DNA of 64,000 nt from Hypomesus transpacificus (Eukaryota; Chordata; Actinopteri; Osmeriformes; Osmeridae), in NCBI RefSeq assembly GCF_021917145.1, contig NC_061074.1:8836805-8900804 (forward strand). Reading direction: 5' to 3'. The position numbers were made by a program, and so were the translations under genes. This document shows, one piece after another, positions 12,101-23,765 of this stretch (its first letter is position 1; the number at the start of each line of letters is the position of its first letter). A model generated the notes under the pieces. It saw only the letters and a program-made list of their open reading frames with translations. It was not told where the DNA came from and searched no databases.

Positions 12101-15100
12101 GTCCAAAGAACTTGGAAACGCCGGCTATAATCCATAAACCCTGAACACGACTTCAAAACTAGCAACACTAGCAACACTGCACACATGACAGGGGGGTCTG
12201 AACACAGAGTCCTGTATGCACGTGTGTGTGTGGCTTAGTGGTGCCAGACGAACCCAGCTGTGTCCTGGTTGGACATACTGTTCTCACTGCCCCGGTCCTG
12301 GGGAGGGAGGGAGGTGGAGGAGTACTTTCTACATATAAGATGGGTATCAGTTTGGACTTCCTGTGACAGCATGTGAGAGAAATGGTGTGAGAGAGGAGGA
12401 AAGGGGGGGGGGAAAGACGGGGGAAATAGACGGAGGGAGGGAGAGGGGGAAAGAGAGGAGGGAGAGGGGTAGAGAGAGAGAGAGGGAAGGAGGGAGAGAG
12501 AAAGGCGGGGATAAAAAGAGGCAACTGGCGACGTTTAGGAAGAATGCCAAGTCTACTGGTATAGGGGCATTGATGGGTGTGTGTGTGTGTGTGTGTGGAG
12601 GGGTTGGTACGATGGGGTTAGATACCATAAACAGGGTATCAGGAACTGCTTGTGTCCTCATGAAGTGAGGGGGGAGGGAGAGACAGTACAGTTCATGTCC
12701 CTGTCTGGACTCAGAGGAGCTGGGAGATCAGTGGACTGCTAGAGGACTTCAGATCCTGTATACTGGACTTCTGAAATACTGAACTGCAATGTCGGAAACA
12801 GAGGGATGTGTTCTGGATGTGTGTATAGAAAAATATGTTTTGTAAGTGTGTATAAACATTTTGTTTATTTGGTTACGTTTGAGTGATTTAATTTGAAAAA
12901 AACCTTTTCAGTCTTGTAGTATTTGGGTAAAGCTGCCATGAAAATGTTATGAAATGTTGTTTGGGAGGTGTTGCTGTAAGGCTGATTAGCCTCTTTTTAC
13001 CTCTCCTCCTTCACCTCTTCACCTCTCCTCCCCTCCTCTCCTCCTTCACCTCCTCACCTCCTCTCCTCCTTCACCTCCTCACCTCTCCTCCTGCACCTCC
13101 TTCCCCACCCCCCCTCAGGTCCAGCTCAGAACAGAGGAAGGTGCGTTCCCGTGACGCCGCACGTTGTAGGCGGAGCCAGGAGACGGAGGTGTTCTACGAG
13201 CTAGCCCACTCCCTGCCCCTCCCCCGCAAAGTCTCCACCCACCTGGACAAGGCGGCCATTATGAGGGTGACCCTCAGCTTCCTGCGCATGTACCGCCTCC
13301 TCCACTCAGGTGGGCTCCCATTGGTCCAGTCGTCACAGCTAAAAATATAACTCCTGGCGAGTGATTGGTGGAGAGGGTCGCTCTGACTCTAGCAACAAGC
13401 GATGCGGAACCCCCCTTTAACAGATGGCATTGAGAAGCGGTTTTCTGACGGCTTGTGTGTGTTTCTGTCTCAGGGGAGGAGGAGGGGGCGGAGCCTGATG
13501 CGGAGGGGGAGGAGCTTACGGACAGCTTCTACCCTCGGGCACTGGCGGGTTTTGTCATGGTGATGACGGAAGAGGGAGACATGATCTACCTCTCTGACAG
13601 TGTCAGCAAACACATCGGCATAACCCAGGTGGGTTAGCACAGCTAACGCTAATATCACATAACCCAGGTGGGTTAGCACAGCTAATTCTAATATCACATA
13701 ACCCAGGTGGGTTAGCACAGCTAATTCTAATATCACATAACCCAGGTGGGTTAGCACAGCTAATGCTAATATCACATAACCCAGGTGGGTTAGCACAGCT
13801 AACGCTAATTTCACATAACCCAGGTGCCTGTTTCTGGCTTCTGCCTAGCAACAGGACGTTACAGAATCAGGATGGGATGATGGTGATGTTGTTTGATGTT
13901 GTTGTTGTTGTTTAGTTGGAGATGATTGGCCAGAGCGTGTATGACTACATACACCCTTGTGACCAGGAGGAACTACGAGATCTTCTCACATTCAGACCAG
14001 GTGAGACAAGAGGTTTTAGCCACTCAGAGAGCTCAGAGAGCAAGACGGCTCATGGATTAGCCCCCCCTCTATCCTCCCTCCCTCCCCCCTTCTATCCTCC
14101 CCCCTTTATCATCCCTCCCTCCCCCCCTTCTATCCTCCCACTAGGTCTGTCTAACAAGAGGCAGCGTTCTGAGAGGAACTTCTTCTTAAGGATCAAGAGC
14201 ACCATGACCACCAGGGGGCGCACTGTCAACATCAAGTCTGCCACTTGGAAGGTAGCCTAACACACATACATACACACATACATACATACATACATACATA
14301 CATACATACATACATACATACATACAGTGACCAGAAGCATGACCCTGAAAAGGAGGGCACTTTGGTCCAAAAAGAAGGACAATCCCATAAAGTAGAAAAA
14401 AAATCATGTTAAGGAGCCCAGCAGAACTATCATTATCCTTGTGCTGTTCTGTAGCTGCATGCCACTCTAAAGCCCCTTTCTTCCTACTACTCACGTCTAT
14501 ATCAATGCGACAGAGCTTACAGAAGGCATGATATTGATCTGTGCCGCTCTCAGGGGCAAAGTGGAGTTCTGAACTCCACGTTGGTTTGAAGGAGGTATTT
14601 CTGTTCGGGGATCTGAAAGCCTACTGAACACTCGCCACTGAAGCTCACACGGGGCGGAAATTGCGACCACACATGACCATTTTGTGTTGGCTCAGTATCC
14701 ATGGAAACCACTCAGTGTGTGGGTCTCAGGAATGTTTCACATACACACACACACACTCAGGTCAGGGGTAACCTTGGTCCGGTTTACACTCCACAGATGT
14801 GTGTGTGTGTCTTCGTCTTCATGTCTCTGAGAGGTCCTCCTCAGCCTCACCCCCATGTCTTCTTCTGTGGTCAGGTGCTGCACTGTACAGGTCACGTGCT
14901 GCAGGAGGACTCATCGCCCCCTGCTGGTGGCGTGCTGACACTGCTGTGTGAGCCTATCCCTCACCCCTCCAGCGTTGAGTTCCCCCTGGACAGCAGCACC
15001 TTCCTCACCCGGCACAGCATGAACCTGCACTTCACACACTGCGAGGGCAGGTCAGACACACGTGCACGCACTGTTTTTACACGTGCAAACTCTCACACAC

Positions 15101-15139
15101 AAACAACATTTCTTTGTCACACACACATGCTCGCAAACC

Positions 15140-15218
<79 letters not shown>

Positions 15219-17660
15219 CTCACAGAAATAAACATTCCCCATCTTCTCTTCTCTGTGTGTCTCCAGGGTGACGGACTTGGTGGGATATCAGCCTGATGAT
15301 CTGATTGGACGGTCTGCCTATGAATTCTATCATGCCCTGGACTCTGACCATGTGACCAAGAGCTTGCATATCCGTAAGTGTGCTGATGGGGATGTTCTCT
15401 GCTGTCTCAATACACCCTCGATACTCTCCCCCCTCCTTATCTTCTCCACTTCCTATCAATCATATCCTTTTCTGCTCTCTCCTCCACCTCCTCCTCCTCT
15501 CCCCTCCTCCCCTCCAGTCCTGACTAAGGGTCAGGTGACCACTGCTCAGTACCGCTTCCTGGTTAAGAGCGGTGGGTTTGTGTGGGCGGAGACTCAGGCC
15601 ACTGTCCTGTACAACAGCAAGACATCCCAACCTGAGGCTGTGGTCTGCCTCAACTTCATCCTCAGGTACCCCCCCGCCCCCCGCCTGCCTCACACACACT
15701 ACCACCTCTCTCCATCCCTTTTCTTACTCTTCATCTCTTATTCTTCTGTCCTCTCTCTCCCTCCTTCCTCCCACCCCTCCTCCTCCACTCCTCCCCCAGT
15801 GTGGTGGAGCAGCCTGACGTGGTGTTCTCAGTGGAGCAGACCCGCTGCGGTCCTCATCCCAGCGCTGAGAGTGAGGAGGCCCAGGAGGAGGAGCAGGGCC
15901 TGGGCTGCACAGCCAGCAGCAAGACCCCTCCTGGAGATGGAACCTCCAGCAGCGACACCCAGGAGCTGCTGCCGCTGGCCCCGCTGTCTGCAGACACCGC
16001 CTCACCTCTCTCAGGTGACCACACACACACTGGAACAGTCACACACACAACCAAGTACACACACACACATATACACTGGGACACTCACACACTCTAGAGC
16101 AACACATTGATTTACTGTGTGTGTGTGTGTGTGTGTGGAAGCAGACTTTGTGGAGCTGTCCTTCGCCAGTTCTCCCAGCCCTGACGCCGTCCCAGACGCC
16201 CCTCAGGACCTCTGCTCCCCCAGCCTGCGCCTGCTCCTCACCCCCATCTTCCAGCCCCTCTCCTCCTCCTCCTCACCTGCTCCTGCCCAGGTGAGTACAC
16301 CACACACCTGAGCCAGGCCCTGAGCTTGGGCATGAGGATTCTCTTCAGTTAGCGTTAGTGTGTGGGGACTGGACAATAATACTGTCTCTGTGTGGGGACT
16401 GGACCATAATACTGTCTCTCTTAATCTCTCTCTCTCTCCTCTCCCTGCCCCTCTCTCTCTGTCCCCTCTCTCTCTCCCTCTCTCCCCTCCCCTCTCTCTC
16501 TCCTCTCTCTCCCTCTCCTCTCTCTCTCTCTCTCCCCCAGCCCTCCATTGAGGAGATGTCAGGCTGTGACGAGGTGCAGACGGTTCCTGCCGTCACTCCA
16601 GAGGACGGCGTGACTGAGGTGGGGAGGGGGAGAAAGGAGAGAGGGATATGGGGGAGGGAGAGAGAGGGAGGAGGGAAGAAGTGGAGAGAGAGATTGTGTT
16701 CAAGTCAGATTAATTCAAGTTAAGTTCACTTTCTTAAGATCTGTCTGTCTGTTCTGACCTGTGTGTCTCTCTCTCTCTGTGTGTGTGTGTGTGTCAGGGT
16801 GTGGAGATGATGGACTTGGAGATGTTGGCTCCCTACATTTCCATGGATGATGACTTCCAGCTCACCTTCCTCTCCCCAGTGCTCCCCGACTCTGACCCCT
16901 CCGACCCCCCCTCACACCTGCTCAGCACACGCAAACGGTACCAACACCATCCCTAACATACACACACACACCACTACCTCTCTCTCAGGTAACACGCACA
17001 CAAACATGCCACATGTAAACATGAATGCAACTATGATGTTGCGGGCCGAGGTATCAGAAGTGATGTGAGGCTGAACTCCTGCTGTGTGCCTGACAGGACC
17101 CACCAGCTGGACAAAGACACGCCCTCCCAACTCCTGATTGGCTACAAGAGACAGAGACAGGTCCCCTTGTCTCTGGAGCAGGAAATGCTACTACTGGTGA
17201 GGGAAGGAGGGGAGGAGAGGGGGGGTGGGGCTGGGGAGGAGAATAGAGGGAAGAGGGAGGGGGGAAGAGAAAGAGACTAGATGATGGGAAGATGTGAAGC
17301 ATGCAGTTAAAGTGTGTGTGTGTTTCAGGACTGCATGGAAGAGGCTGATAACCCTGAGTTGGACCTGGAGCTCCTCCCACTGGGGAGGAGCCAGTTACTG
17401 ACGGACAGAGACCCCGTGTTGGGGGGGCCACAGGGCCTTTGTGACACAGCAGGTAGGACACTCACACACACTCACACACACACACTCACACACACTCACA
17501 CACACTCACTCACACTATCAGGTTTGGGGTTATTGATGAGCTGTGCATATTAAGCCTCTCTCTGCTCTTATTCTCTCCAGGCTTGATGAGGGACATCTTC
17601 GTGTCCCGCCCCCCCGACCCCATGGGCCCAGACCTGCCCCTCGTGTCCTCCTTGACTTGA
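9177..17660 (+). CDS. hif3a: Hypoxia-inducible factor 3 alpha (bHLH-PAS)
   Basis: Fifteen exons join in frame to 627 aa: 9177-9208, 13119-13309, 13474-13628, 13916-14000, 14145-14251, 14875-15050, 15267-15373, 15518-15665, 15800-16014, 16145-16290, 16541-16618, 16798-16937, 17097-17196, 17329-17452, 17581-17660. The tiny first exon gives [10 protein letters not shown], like other HIF-alpha genes. Domains: bHLH about 12-72 ([15 protein letters not shown]), PAS-A about 90-155, PAS-B about 228-334. Two oxygen-degradation motifs appear: LLPLAP with Pro about 395 and [16 protein letters not shown] with Pro about 492. These are sites for PHD hydroxylation and VHL-driven turnover. APYIS rather than APYIP points to HIF3A. 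No C-terminal asparagine-type transactivation domain is visible; the protein ends LPLVSSLT. It should pair with ARNT in the nucleus. Exon 3's donor is tandemly repeated. Confidence 0.95.
9209..13118 (+). other. hif3a intron 1 (3.9 kb)
   Basis: No convincing second promoter exon was found, although mammalian HIF3A uses alternative first exons. It contains a short retroposon-like tail at about 11890-11935, (TA)n near 10350-10375, (GT)n near 10516 and 12578, a purine-rich block at 12395-12510, and pyrimidine-rich CTCCT repeats leading to the acceptor at 13118. Confidence 0.6.
11890..11935 (+). mobile_element. Retroposon 3'-tail-like fragment (GGATGAGCGG + GATG repeats)
   Basis: A GACCCCGGATGAGCGG segment is followed by GATG-type repeats. 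A similar segment lies at about 45440-45500. Such tails are familiar at the 3' ends of fish non-LTR elements, but the family cannot be named from this fragment. Confidence 0.4.
13619..13826 (+). repeat. 39-bp minisatellite containing the exon 3 splice donor (hif3a)
   Basis: CATAACCCAGGTGGGTTAG recurs at 13619, 13658, 13697, 13736 and 13775, with a partial copy at 13814. The period is exactly 39 bp. The first copy overlaps the last 10 nt of exon 3; its AG|GT at 13628/13629 is the functional donor. Each full downstream copy repeats that donor followed by an in-frame TAG. Confidence 0.9.
14262..14326. repeat. (ACAT)n microsatellite, hif3a intron 5
   Basis: About 14 tandem ACAT units start a few bases after the donor of exon 5. 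Confidence 0.9.
15145..15212. repeat. (CT)n microsatellite, hif3a intron 6
   Basis: A nearly pure CT run of about 65 bases, upstream of the exon 7 acceptor. Confidence 0.9.
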
Positions 17661-17765
17661 GGGAACAGCTGTCACTCAAACCAGACGTGGTGGCAGATTG
17701 GCTGCCATCATTTCTGAGATAAAGTAGCCAAGATTGAACAGAAGCAGCAGTTAGAGGCAGATAAG

Positions 17766-17812
<47 letters not shown>

Positions 17813-19035
17813 CCAAGTACTTAAGGCGAAATCTCAATTCTTCTGTATTTTCCCAGAATGTAGCTCCAGTAAGCCTCGCTGTACTAACTCAGATGTATCA
17901 CACAAACGCACACGGGTTATCAGAAGATATTCCAGTTTTTACCTCAGGCGAACCTAACCCTCAGGCGAACGTTAGAACAGTTACAGAGAGCTACTGCCCA
18001 GCACTCAATCCCACCGTCACCACGGCGACAGCAGCTGTCGCTGCGACAGGGACGGTTCAAGCCAAAAATCCAGTTTCACACACGTCGGATCATTCTAGAA
18101 TGTGTGTGAAGTTTGGCTCTCATCCTCATGTCATCATCTCAGTGCAGGTGTGTCTTTACCTCAACAGATCTCACCGAGAGCTTGTCAGGCCTGTGTGTGT
18201 TGGACAAACTTTCATAAAAGCTTCGCACACATATCTCTACATCCTTTTCACAAAGAGAACAGATTATAAAAGTGGCATATTTTCCATAACATTTTATATA
18301 CTTTACATACTAAACCTCTGTGAAAAGTTTTTTTTATTACATATATAACATGCCCTCTTGTGTGTGGGAATACACCATAAAAGCTATACTGTATTATCAT
18401 TTTTGCTTTATTCATTTACTTGAAGATAGAACTCAAGCAGTAAAATATATTTCTTTCATTAAAAGCGTGCTTAATATTTAGAGAAATAGCTGACACATTT
18501 TGTCTTATGTCAGAATTTAATTAGATTTTAATGTAACTGTTACTTACTCCTTTGTCTTGTCATTGATACTTGTATGCAAAAGGAGGAAAAGCAACAAGGA
18601 GATGGAAATCCTGTCAGACAACTGTGCTGGTTTAAAGCACAGATGTGTTGCTGTATTAGAACACCCAGATAGTCCAATACTGTTTGTTTATTGATCAAGA
18701 TCACATTTTTGAATAAGGAACAATCGTCTTCGATCTCCACATATTCAGGTCCAGCTTTTTTGTCTTTGAATTATTTACCAATAATGTATCATGTCATACA
18801 AAATATCTGCAATATCATGTTATGTATTTCAGTAAGTTTACTACAAGCCATGCTTAAGAGAATGTAGTTTACAATGGTGCCTTTTTATCAAAACCATCTT
18901 GCATTTTTTTTGATACTGTAGTGTACCATACCATTTTCCTTGTATGAATTATTAAAAAGTGTAATTTACATGAACTAACACTTCTCTCATCTTTGTTTCT
19001 GTCCCTTTGTATCAAATAAATGATATTTGTCATGA
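17661..19035 (+). other. hif3a 3' UTR with poly(A) signal
   Basis: AT-rich non-coding sequence after the stop, with an (AC)n run at 17771-17812 and a canonical AATAAA at 19015-19020 that would give a UTR of about 1.35 kb. It faces the 3' end of the SUSD6-like gene on the other strand. Confidence 0.6.
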
Positions 19036-19069
19036 TTTATTAGAAAGTTGAGTGATGGGTGACAGAAGC

Positions 19070-19190
19070 AGGAGAAAGAGAGACACAGAGAGAGAGAGGG
19101 GGGAAGACATGCAGCAAAGAGCCCAGGCTCGATTCGACCCTAGACCTCTGCAGCAAAGCCTCAGCCTCCTGGGGTGCCCAAGATGGAGAC
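19070..19190 (-). mobile_element. tRNA-derived SINE-like repeat, partial, reverse orientation
   Basis: A purine-rich stretch, then GAAGACATGCAGCAAAG and a degenerate reverse B-box (GATTCGACCC), then a segment ending in GCCTCAGCCT. The same organisation appears at 21001-21186, so the two are copies of one dispersed family. Confidence 0.55.
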
Positions 19191-19456
19191 ACGTCCATGT
19201 AGCACCGACAGTGATAGGCTGGCTGCTGTCTCAATGAAGTTAAACAGGCTTGCTCCAGTTTCATTCACCAACACAGGTCACTACAGCCCTGACCACATCC
19301 TCAGAACTGGGAAATTCAGATTGTTCATCTGTGTTCCTCTTTGCCAGGAAGACTGCTAGCTCGTCTGTAATCCAGACCACAGGAGCCGACACTTCTGCTT
19401 CTCAGGAACGTTACAAGAACTGGGCCAGTCGATGTCTCAGCCAACATCCTCTCAGT

Positions 19457-19488
<32 letters not shown>
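19457..19488. repeat. Poly(G) run, 32 bases
   Basis: A pure G homopolymer, directly visible. Its true length may be uncertain in the assembly. Confidence 0.9.
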
Positions 19489-19749
19489 CTATAGGATTGG
19501 GGTTAGGATGGGGCGGTGCATCATGGAGTCGATCTGTTAAATATAATTCTATATATCTAATCTATGAACATATGAAACTGATGGAACCAGAGTCAGAGTC
19601 CTGTCCTATGCCCAGAGCATTCCTGTCAGAGAGAGAAGCCTGTTGGCTGATGTTGCCATAGCGCCGTTCTGCCTGCCTGACCACTGACCTCTCTGTCCTC
19701 ATCAAGTCTGTCTTCACTTTGTCCCGAGACAAAAGAACAAGTGAAAAAA

Positions 19750-20585
19750 CGAAAACATGATATATACAATGTTTATTCATATTTCTGTGCAATACAATGT
19801 TCAAAGTTAATTATGGAAATGTTACATTTCATACAACTGATTCACTTTCTTCCATTGATAAGAAGAAAAAAATTATAATAAAAAACAAACATTCATTGCC
19901 TGTAAGGAACATGCTGAAACTCGACTGCTCCACTTGCTCGCCCACCCGTCTTCTCTGGCGCCCATATCGCCGCGGCAACGACACCCTGCTCGTCTCGACA
20001 CACAAGCTAAATACGTTTGGTCGTCATGGAGACGCACAGGTCCCTCCTACGCGAGGGCGTTTGTTTGGTTCCCACCCCGCGGTCCGATTTGTCGCAGGGT
20101 GGATTGTGAGACACCATGATGTCCGGAAAGGAGCACTTGTTTCGGCTCGCCTCGCAGGGACGGTTGCTTGGGACTCGGGTCATCGATCGACACGGTTGTC
20201 ACATATCGAATAGAGTTCACCTCAAGTAACTAATCTGAAACTCGGCCAACTTTGGTTGTTTGAAAAATGTGTACTATCATATGATTGGTGTAAAAACATA
20301 AGGCCCTACCCCTTCCTCACCCCCAGTCTCTTCGTGTAACAGAAGAGCCACTTCCTGTAACAGAGGAGCCACTTCCTGTAACAGAGGAGCCACTTCCTGT
20401 AACAGAGGAGCCATTTGCTGTGACAGAAGAGCAAGGGATGTGCTTCATGACACAAACCAAACAGCCGGCTAGCTCAGGGTCAAACCTAGCCGTGGTTTCT
20501 CCCCTGTTCCTGACCACAGTAGTAAGAGACGATTTTAGTTCATCCCAGTTCAGCCCCCCCCCCCAGGGTGCTTGAGTCACAACAC
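19750..20585 (-). other. 3' UTR of the SUSD6-like gene
   Basis: On the minus strand an AATAAA at 19777-19772 lies about 810 bases beyond the stop codon. The UTR contains a 21-bp tandem repeat at about 20335-20430 (GTAACAGAGGAGCCACTTCCT, four to five copies). Confidence 0.5.
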
Positions 20586-21809
20586 TCAGACATCTTTATC
20601 GCTCGAAAGTACAACTTGCAAGCCTCGCACAACCCCAGTGTCACTCTGCCCCTCTCTGGGACGTGATTGGACTGCCTCGTAAGGGGGCGGGGCTTGTTCG
20701 GGGCTTCGACATGAGGGGTGGATGAGCCCGGAGTCTGATTGGTAGTGTGGTGGCGAGGGGGCGTGTTCGTGAGCCTCCTGGGCCAATAGGAGCTGTGTGG
20801 GGCCTCCACAGGGGGGCATGCGCACTCCCCAGCTGCTGTAGACCGCCTCCTCGTAGGTTGGCAAGGAAACGGGAACACCGTCCACCAACAGGTCCACCTG
20901 GTCTGATGACCGCCGGCTACAGCAGACAGGAAGAGAGACAGGAAGTGAGACAGGATCAGGGGGATGGTCCGGTCTCACAGCAGTTTGTGTGTGGCAAAGT
21001 TAATTTATTTTTCATTCATATATTTTTGGGGCATTTCTGCCTTTATAATGCCGTCTATCTATTATTAACAGGAAGAGAGAGAGGGGAGAGAGAGGGGGAG
21101 AGAGAGGGGGAGGAAGAGGGGAAGACATGCAGCTAAGGGCCTGGACCGGATTCGAACCCAGGCCGCTGCGGTAAGGCCTCAGCCTACCTTTGGGAGTGAC
21201 AGGGGTGGAGGCGGGACTTGACGACCATGCAGGCCGTGGTAGTGAGCAGGAAGATGGAAACACCCACTGCTGTCGTGGCAACGCTGGGAAGGGAGTTTGC
21301 TGCCCGGTCACGCCCATCTGCAGGTAAACATCAAAAACATAAACATCAGCAATCACCATTAGAACAGACACATGCTGCATATGCAGAATCACACACACAC
21401 ACACTATTTACCCCTGCACGTACAAGTCCATACAGTACTCAACCTAGGAATTCATTTCAATAAATCAAATGTTTGCCCCTGTGGTTTTGGATTATTTGTG
21501 ACGGAATACATTTCCATGAGGTTTGATAGCGCAGAGGAAAGGAACTGGTAAATATGGTGAGTTTGCTGGCTTCCTTTTTCTATGAGCTGGTTTCCTGCTG
21601 AGCCAGTAGAGGAAGTGACGCGCTTCAATCGACAGAGAAGAGAGAGCTACTAAGTACCAGTTCAGTCAGCCTGGGTGTATCTTAAGGTGTTAAGTAGGTC
21701 AGATATATTCTGCCAGCCTTGAACCTGTTTTCTGCCCGGTAACAGGTGACTTCCAGGTAGTAAAGTGTTTATTTGGCAGATGCTTTTATCTATAGCGACG
21801 CACAATACA

Positions 21810-21843
<34 letters not shown>

Positions 21844-23088
21844 GAACCCTAACCCTTCACCTTCTTGAACTCAGCTTTCTGCAGGAGCAGTTTGGCCAAA
21901 ACATTCTCCCCTGATGTTGCAGTTGGATTTTCATCTTCCCTTCCTTCCTCCCCTACTCCTTCCTCCCCTACTCCTTCCTCCCCTACTCCTTCCTCCCCTA
22001 CTCCTTCCTCCCCTACTCCTTTCCTCTCTTCCCTCCTCTTCTCACCTTTCAGCGGCTTGCAGGCGGGCGCTGGCGGCAACCAGTGTCCGTAGCGACAGGA
22101 GGACTTGTGGACGCGTCCCGGGATGGCATAGCCTGGCTCACAGAAGTAGCGTATGTATGTCTTTAGGGGAAACCCCCTGCAGGGGGAGGGCTCGCACCGG
22201 AAACCCCCATGTTCAGGCACCAGAGGGTGGCTGCAGTTCTGCTGTCCTGGGGCAGGATGGAGGGTGGGGTGGAGGGTGGGTGGGTGGGGTGGAGGGTGGG
22301 TGGGTGGGGTGGAGGGTGGAGGGTGGGGTGGAGGGTGGGTGGGTGGGGTGTAGGGTGGAGGGTGGGTGGGGTGGAGGGTGGGTGGGTGGGGTGGAGGGTG
22401 GAGGGTGGGGTGGAGGGTGGGTGGGGTGGAGGGTGGGTGGAGCAACAGCAAAACAGTCAATCACTCTCCAGTCACATAGAATACAATTCTTACTTGCTTG
22501 AGGATGTACATTGACGTAGGCCAGAAAGGAAAATGTTGGCAGCATTAATTAGGTGAGAGGTTAGCGAGATGTAATCTACATTAGAATGTAGCAGTGTGGA
22601 GATGATAAGATCAGTACTGCTGGCAAGGAGAAAAAGAAAGTTTGAGAGTAGGAGGTTGGTGGACTGCGTCAGAAGAGAAACTGTAGCGGGAAGGAGGTAG
22701 GAGTGAAAGGGTAGGAGACAGAGGATAGAGGTAGGAGACAAGCATGTAGGAGGCAAGCATGTAGGAGGCAAGCATGTAGGAGGCAAGCATGTAGGAGACA
22801 AGCATGTAGGAGGCAAGCATGTAGGAGGCAAGCATGTAGGAGGCAAGCATGTAGGAGACAAGCATGTAGGAGGCAAGCATGTAGGAGACAAGCATGTAGG
22901 AGACAGAGGTTAAAGGTAGGAGACAAGCATGTAGGAGGCAAGTATGCAGGAGACAAGCATGTAGGAGGCAGGGAACAGGGTTGTGGAGGGGTGTGGCTAC
23001 CTGCTTTGAGTTCTGGTAAGGACATCAAGATGAGACTGAACCCCAGGGTGATGCAGGCAGACTGTGTAGACAAGCCCTGTGCAGACAT
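20586..23088 (-). CDS. SUSD6-like single-sushi type I membrane protein
   Basis: Minus-strand exons 23088-23001, 22246-22046, 21317-21188 and 20916-20586 join in phase (1, 1, 2) to 249 aa. Residues 1-29 form a signal peptide. Residues about 34-95 are one sushi/CCP domain with six cysteines (CSHPLVPEHGGFRC, PCRG, YFCEPGY, SCRYG, ACK). A membrane segment follows at about 106-130, then a cytoplasmic tail with VDLLVDGVPVSLPTYEEAVY, the signature of the SUSD6 (DRAGO) family, and a PPPY motif. PPxY motifs bind WW-domain ubiquitin ligases; mammalian SUSD6 works with TMEM127 and WWP2 to remove MHC class I from the surface. Whether this paralogue does the same is unknown. Upstream of the ATG, an acceptor (TTCCAAG) suggests a non-coding first exon. 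Human SUSD6 lies on 14q, so this is probably an ohnologue. Confidence 0.85.
21001..21186 (-). mobile_element. tRNA-derived SINE, reverse orientation, in SUSD6-like intron 3
   Basis: It shows the teleost layout in reverse: TTTTTGGGGCATTTCTGCC, a GA-rich block, GAAGACATGCAGC, then a reversed B-box GGATTCGAACCCA and CCGCTGCGGTAAGGCCTCAG. It fills most of the 270-bp intron and its homology runs up to the splice donor at 21187-21186. Confidence 0.7.
21769..21841 (-). mobile_element. SINE tail fragment followed by poly(G)
   Basis: GGCAGATGCTTTTATCTATA is the reverse complement of the tail seen in the full SINE at 52450-52631. It abuts a pure 32-base G run at 21810-21841. Confidence 0.6.
21945..22022. 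repeat. 15-bp minisatellite just after the sushi-exon donor
   Basis: CTCCTTCCTCCCCTA repeats five times, beginning about 25 bases into intron 2 of the SUSD6-like gene on the minus strand. Confidence 0.85.
22255..22440. repeat. GGTGGAGGGTGGGTGG minisatellite at the sushi-exon acceptor
   Basis: A G-rich array of 15-23-bp related units starts within 10 bases of the acceptor at 22248-22247. On the minus strand it is an expanded C-rich polypyrimidine tract. Confidence 0.85.
22735..22975. repeat. 15-bp minisatellite (AAGCATGTAGGAGRC), about 15 copies
   Basis: Tandem 15-mers in intron 1 of the SUSD6-like gene, ending about 25 bases from its donor. Because 15 is a multiple of three, frames stay open across it; these are not genes. 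Confidence 0.9.
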
Positions 23089-23309
23089 CAAAACTTCCTT
23101 CGTAAGTTCCTTGGAACCAAACACACACACACACACACACATGATAATGTCCTGCTGATAATACCACCACACAGTCATATAAACATACATCAGATACATG
23201 TGTAACTTGCGTGCGCTCACACACGGCTGCTGACAGGAATACAGTGCTGTATCTGTGGTAACCGTTTACTGTGAGACTGTGGCTTGAGATACCGCTCGAG
23301 TTACTGCGA

Positions 23310-23665
23310 AGACTGCAGCCTGTGTTCACAAGGGTTATACTAGACTGCAGCCTGTGTTCACGAGGGTTATATTAGACTGCAGCCTGTGTTCACAAGGGTT
23401 ATATTAGACTGCAGCCTGTGTTCACAAGGGTTATATTAGACTGTGGCCTGTGTTCACAAGGGTTATATTAGACTGTGACCTGTGTTCAGAAGGGTTATAT
23501 TAGACTGCAGCCTGTGTTCACAAGGGTTATATTAGACTGTGGCCTGTGTTCAGAAAGGTTATATTAAACTGTGGCCTGTGTTCAGAAAGGTTATATTAAA
23601 CTGTGGCCTGTGTTCAGAAGGGTTATATTAGACTGTGGCCTGTGTTCAGAAAGGTTATATTACTT
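23310..23665. repeat. 31-bp minisatellite, about 11 copies
   Basis: Units of the form AGACTGCAGCCTGTGTTCAC plus AAGGGTTATATT repeat upstream of the SUSD6-like start-codon exon, with later copies shifting GCAGCC to GTGGCC. Confidence 0.9.
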
Positions 23666-23679
23666 GTATTATTGTTTTT

Positions 23680-23765
23680 ATTTATTTTATGTAAAGCACC
23701 TTGAGCTGCAATTCTTGTATGAAATGTGCTATATAAATTGTCTTATTATTATATTATAATATAAA
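23680..23765 (+). mobile_element. Dispersed-repeat 3' tail
   Basis: TATGTAAAGCACCTTGAGCT followed by TGTGCTATATAAAT and a TTATTA-rich end is the form of a common fish retroposon tail. A related tail (GAGCTATATAAATAAAAG) is at about 61500-61560. The family is not resolved. Confidence 0.5.

Noticed and set aside
13119..17660. Assignment of the bHLH-PAS gene to hif1a or epas1
   Set aside because: The CODD reads [13 protein letters not shown], there is no C-terminal asparagine transactivation domain, and the neighbours are 19q13-type.
22735..23665. Regular short repeats that might suggest a CRISPR array
   Set aside because: Units are directly tandem with no unique spacers, and the genome is a vertebrate's.
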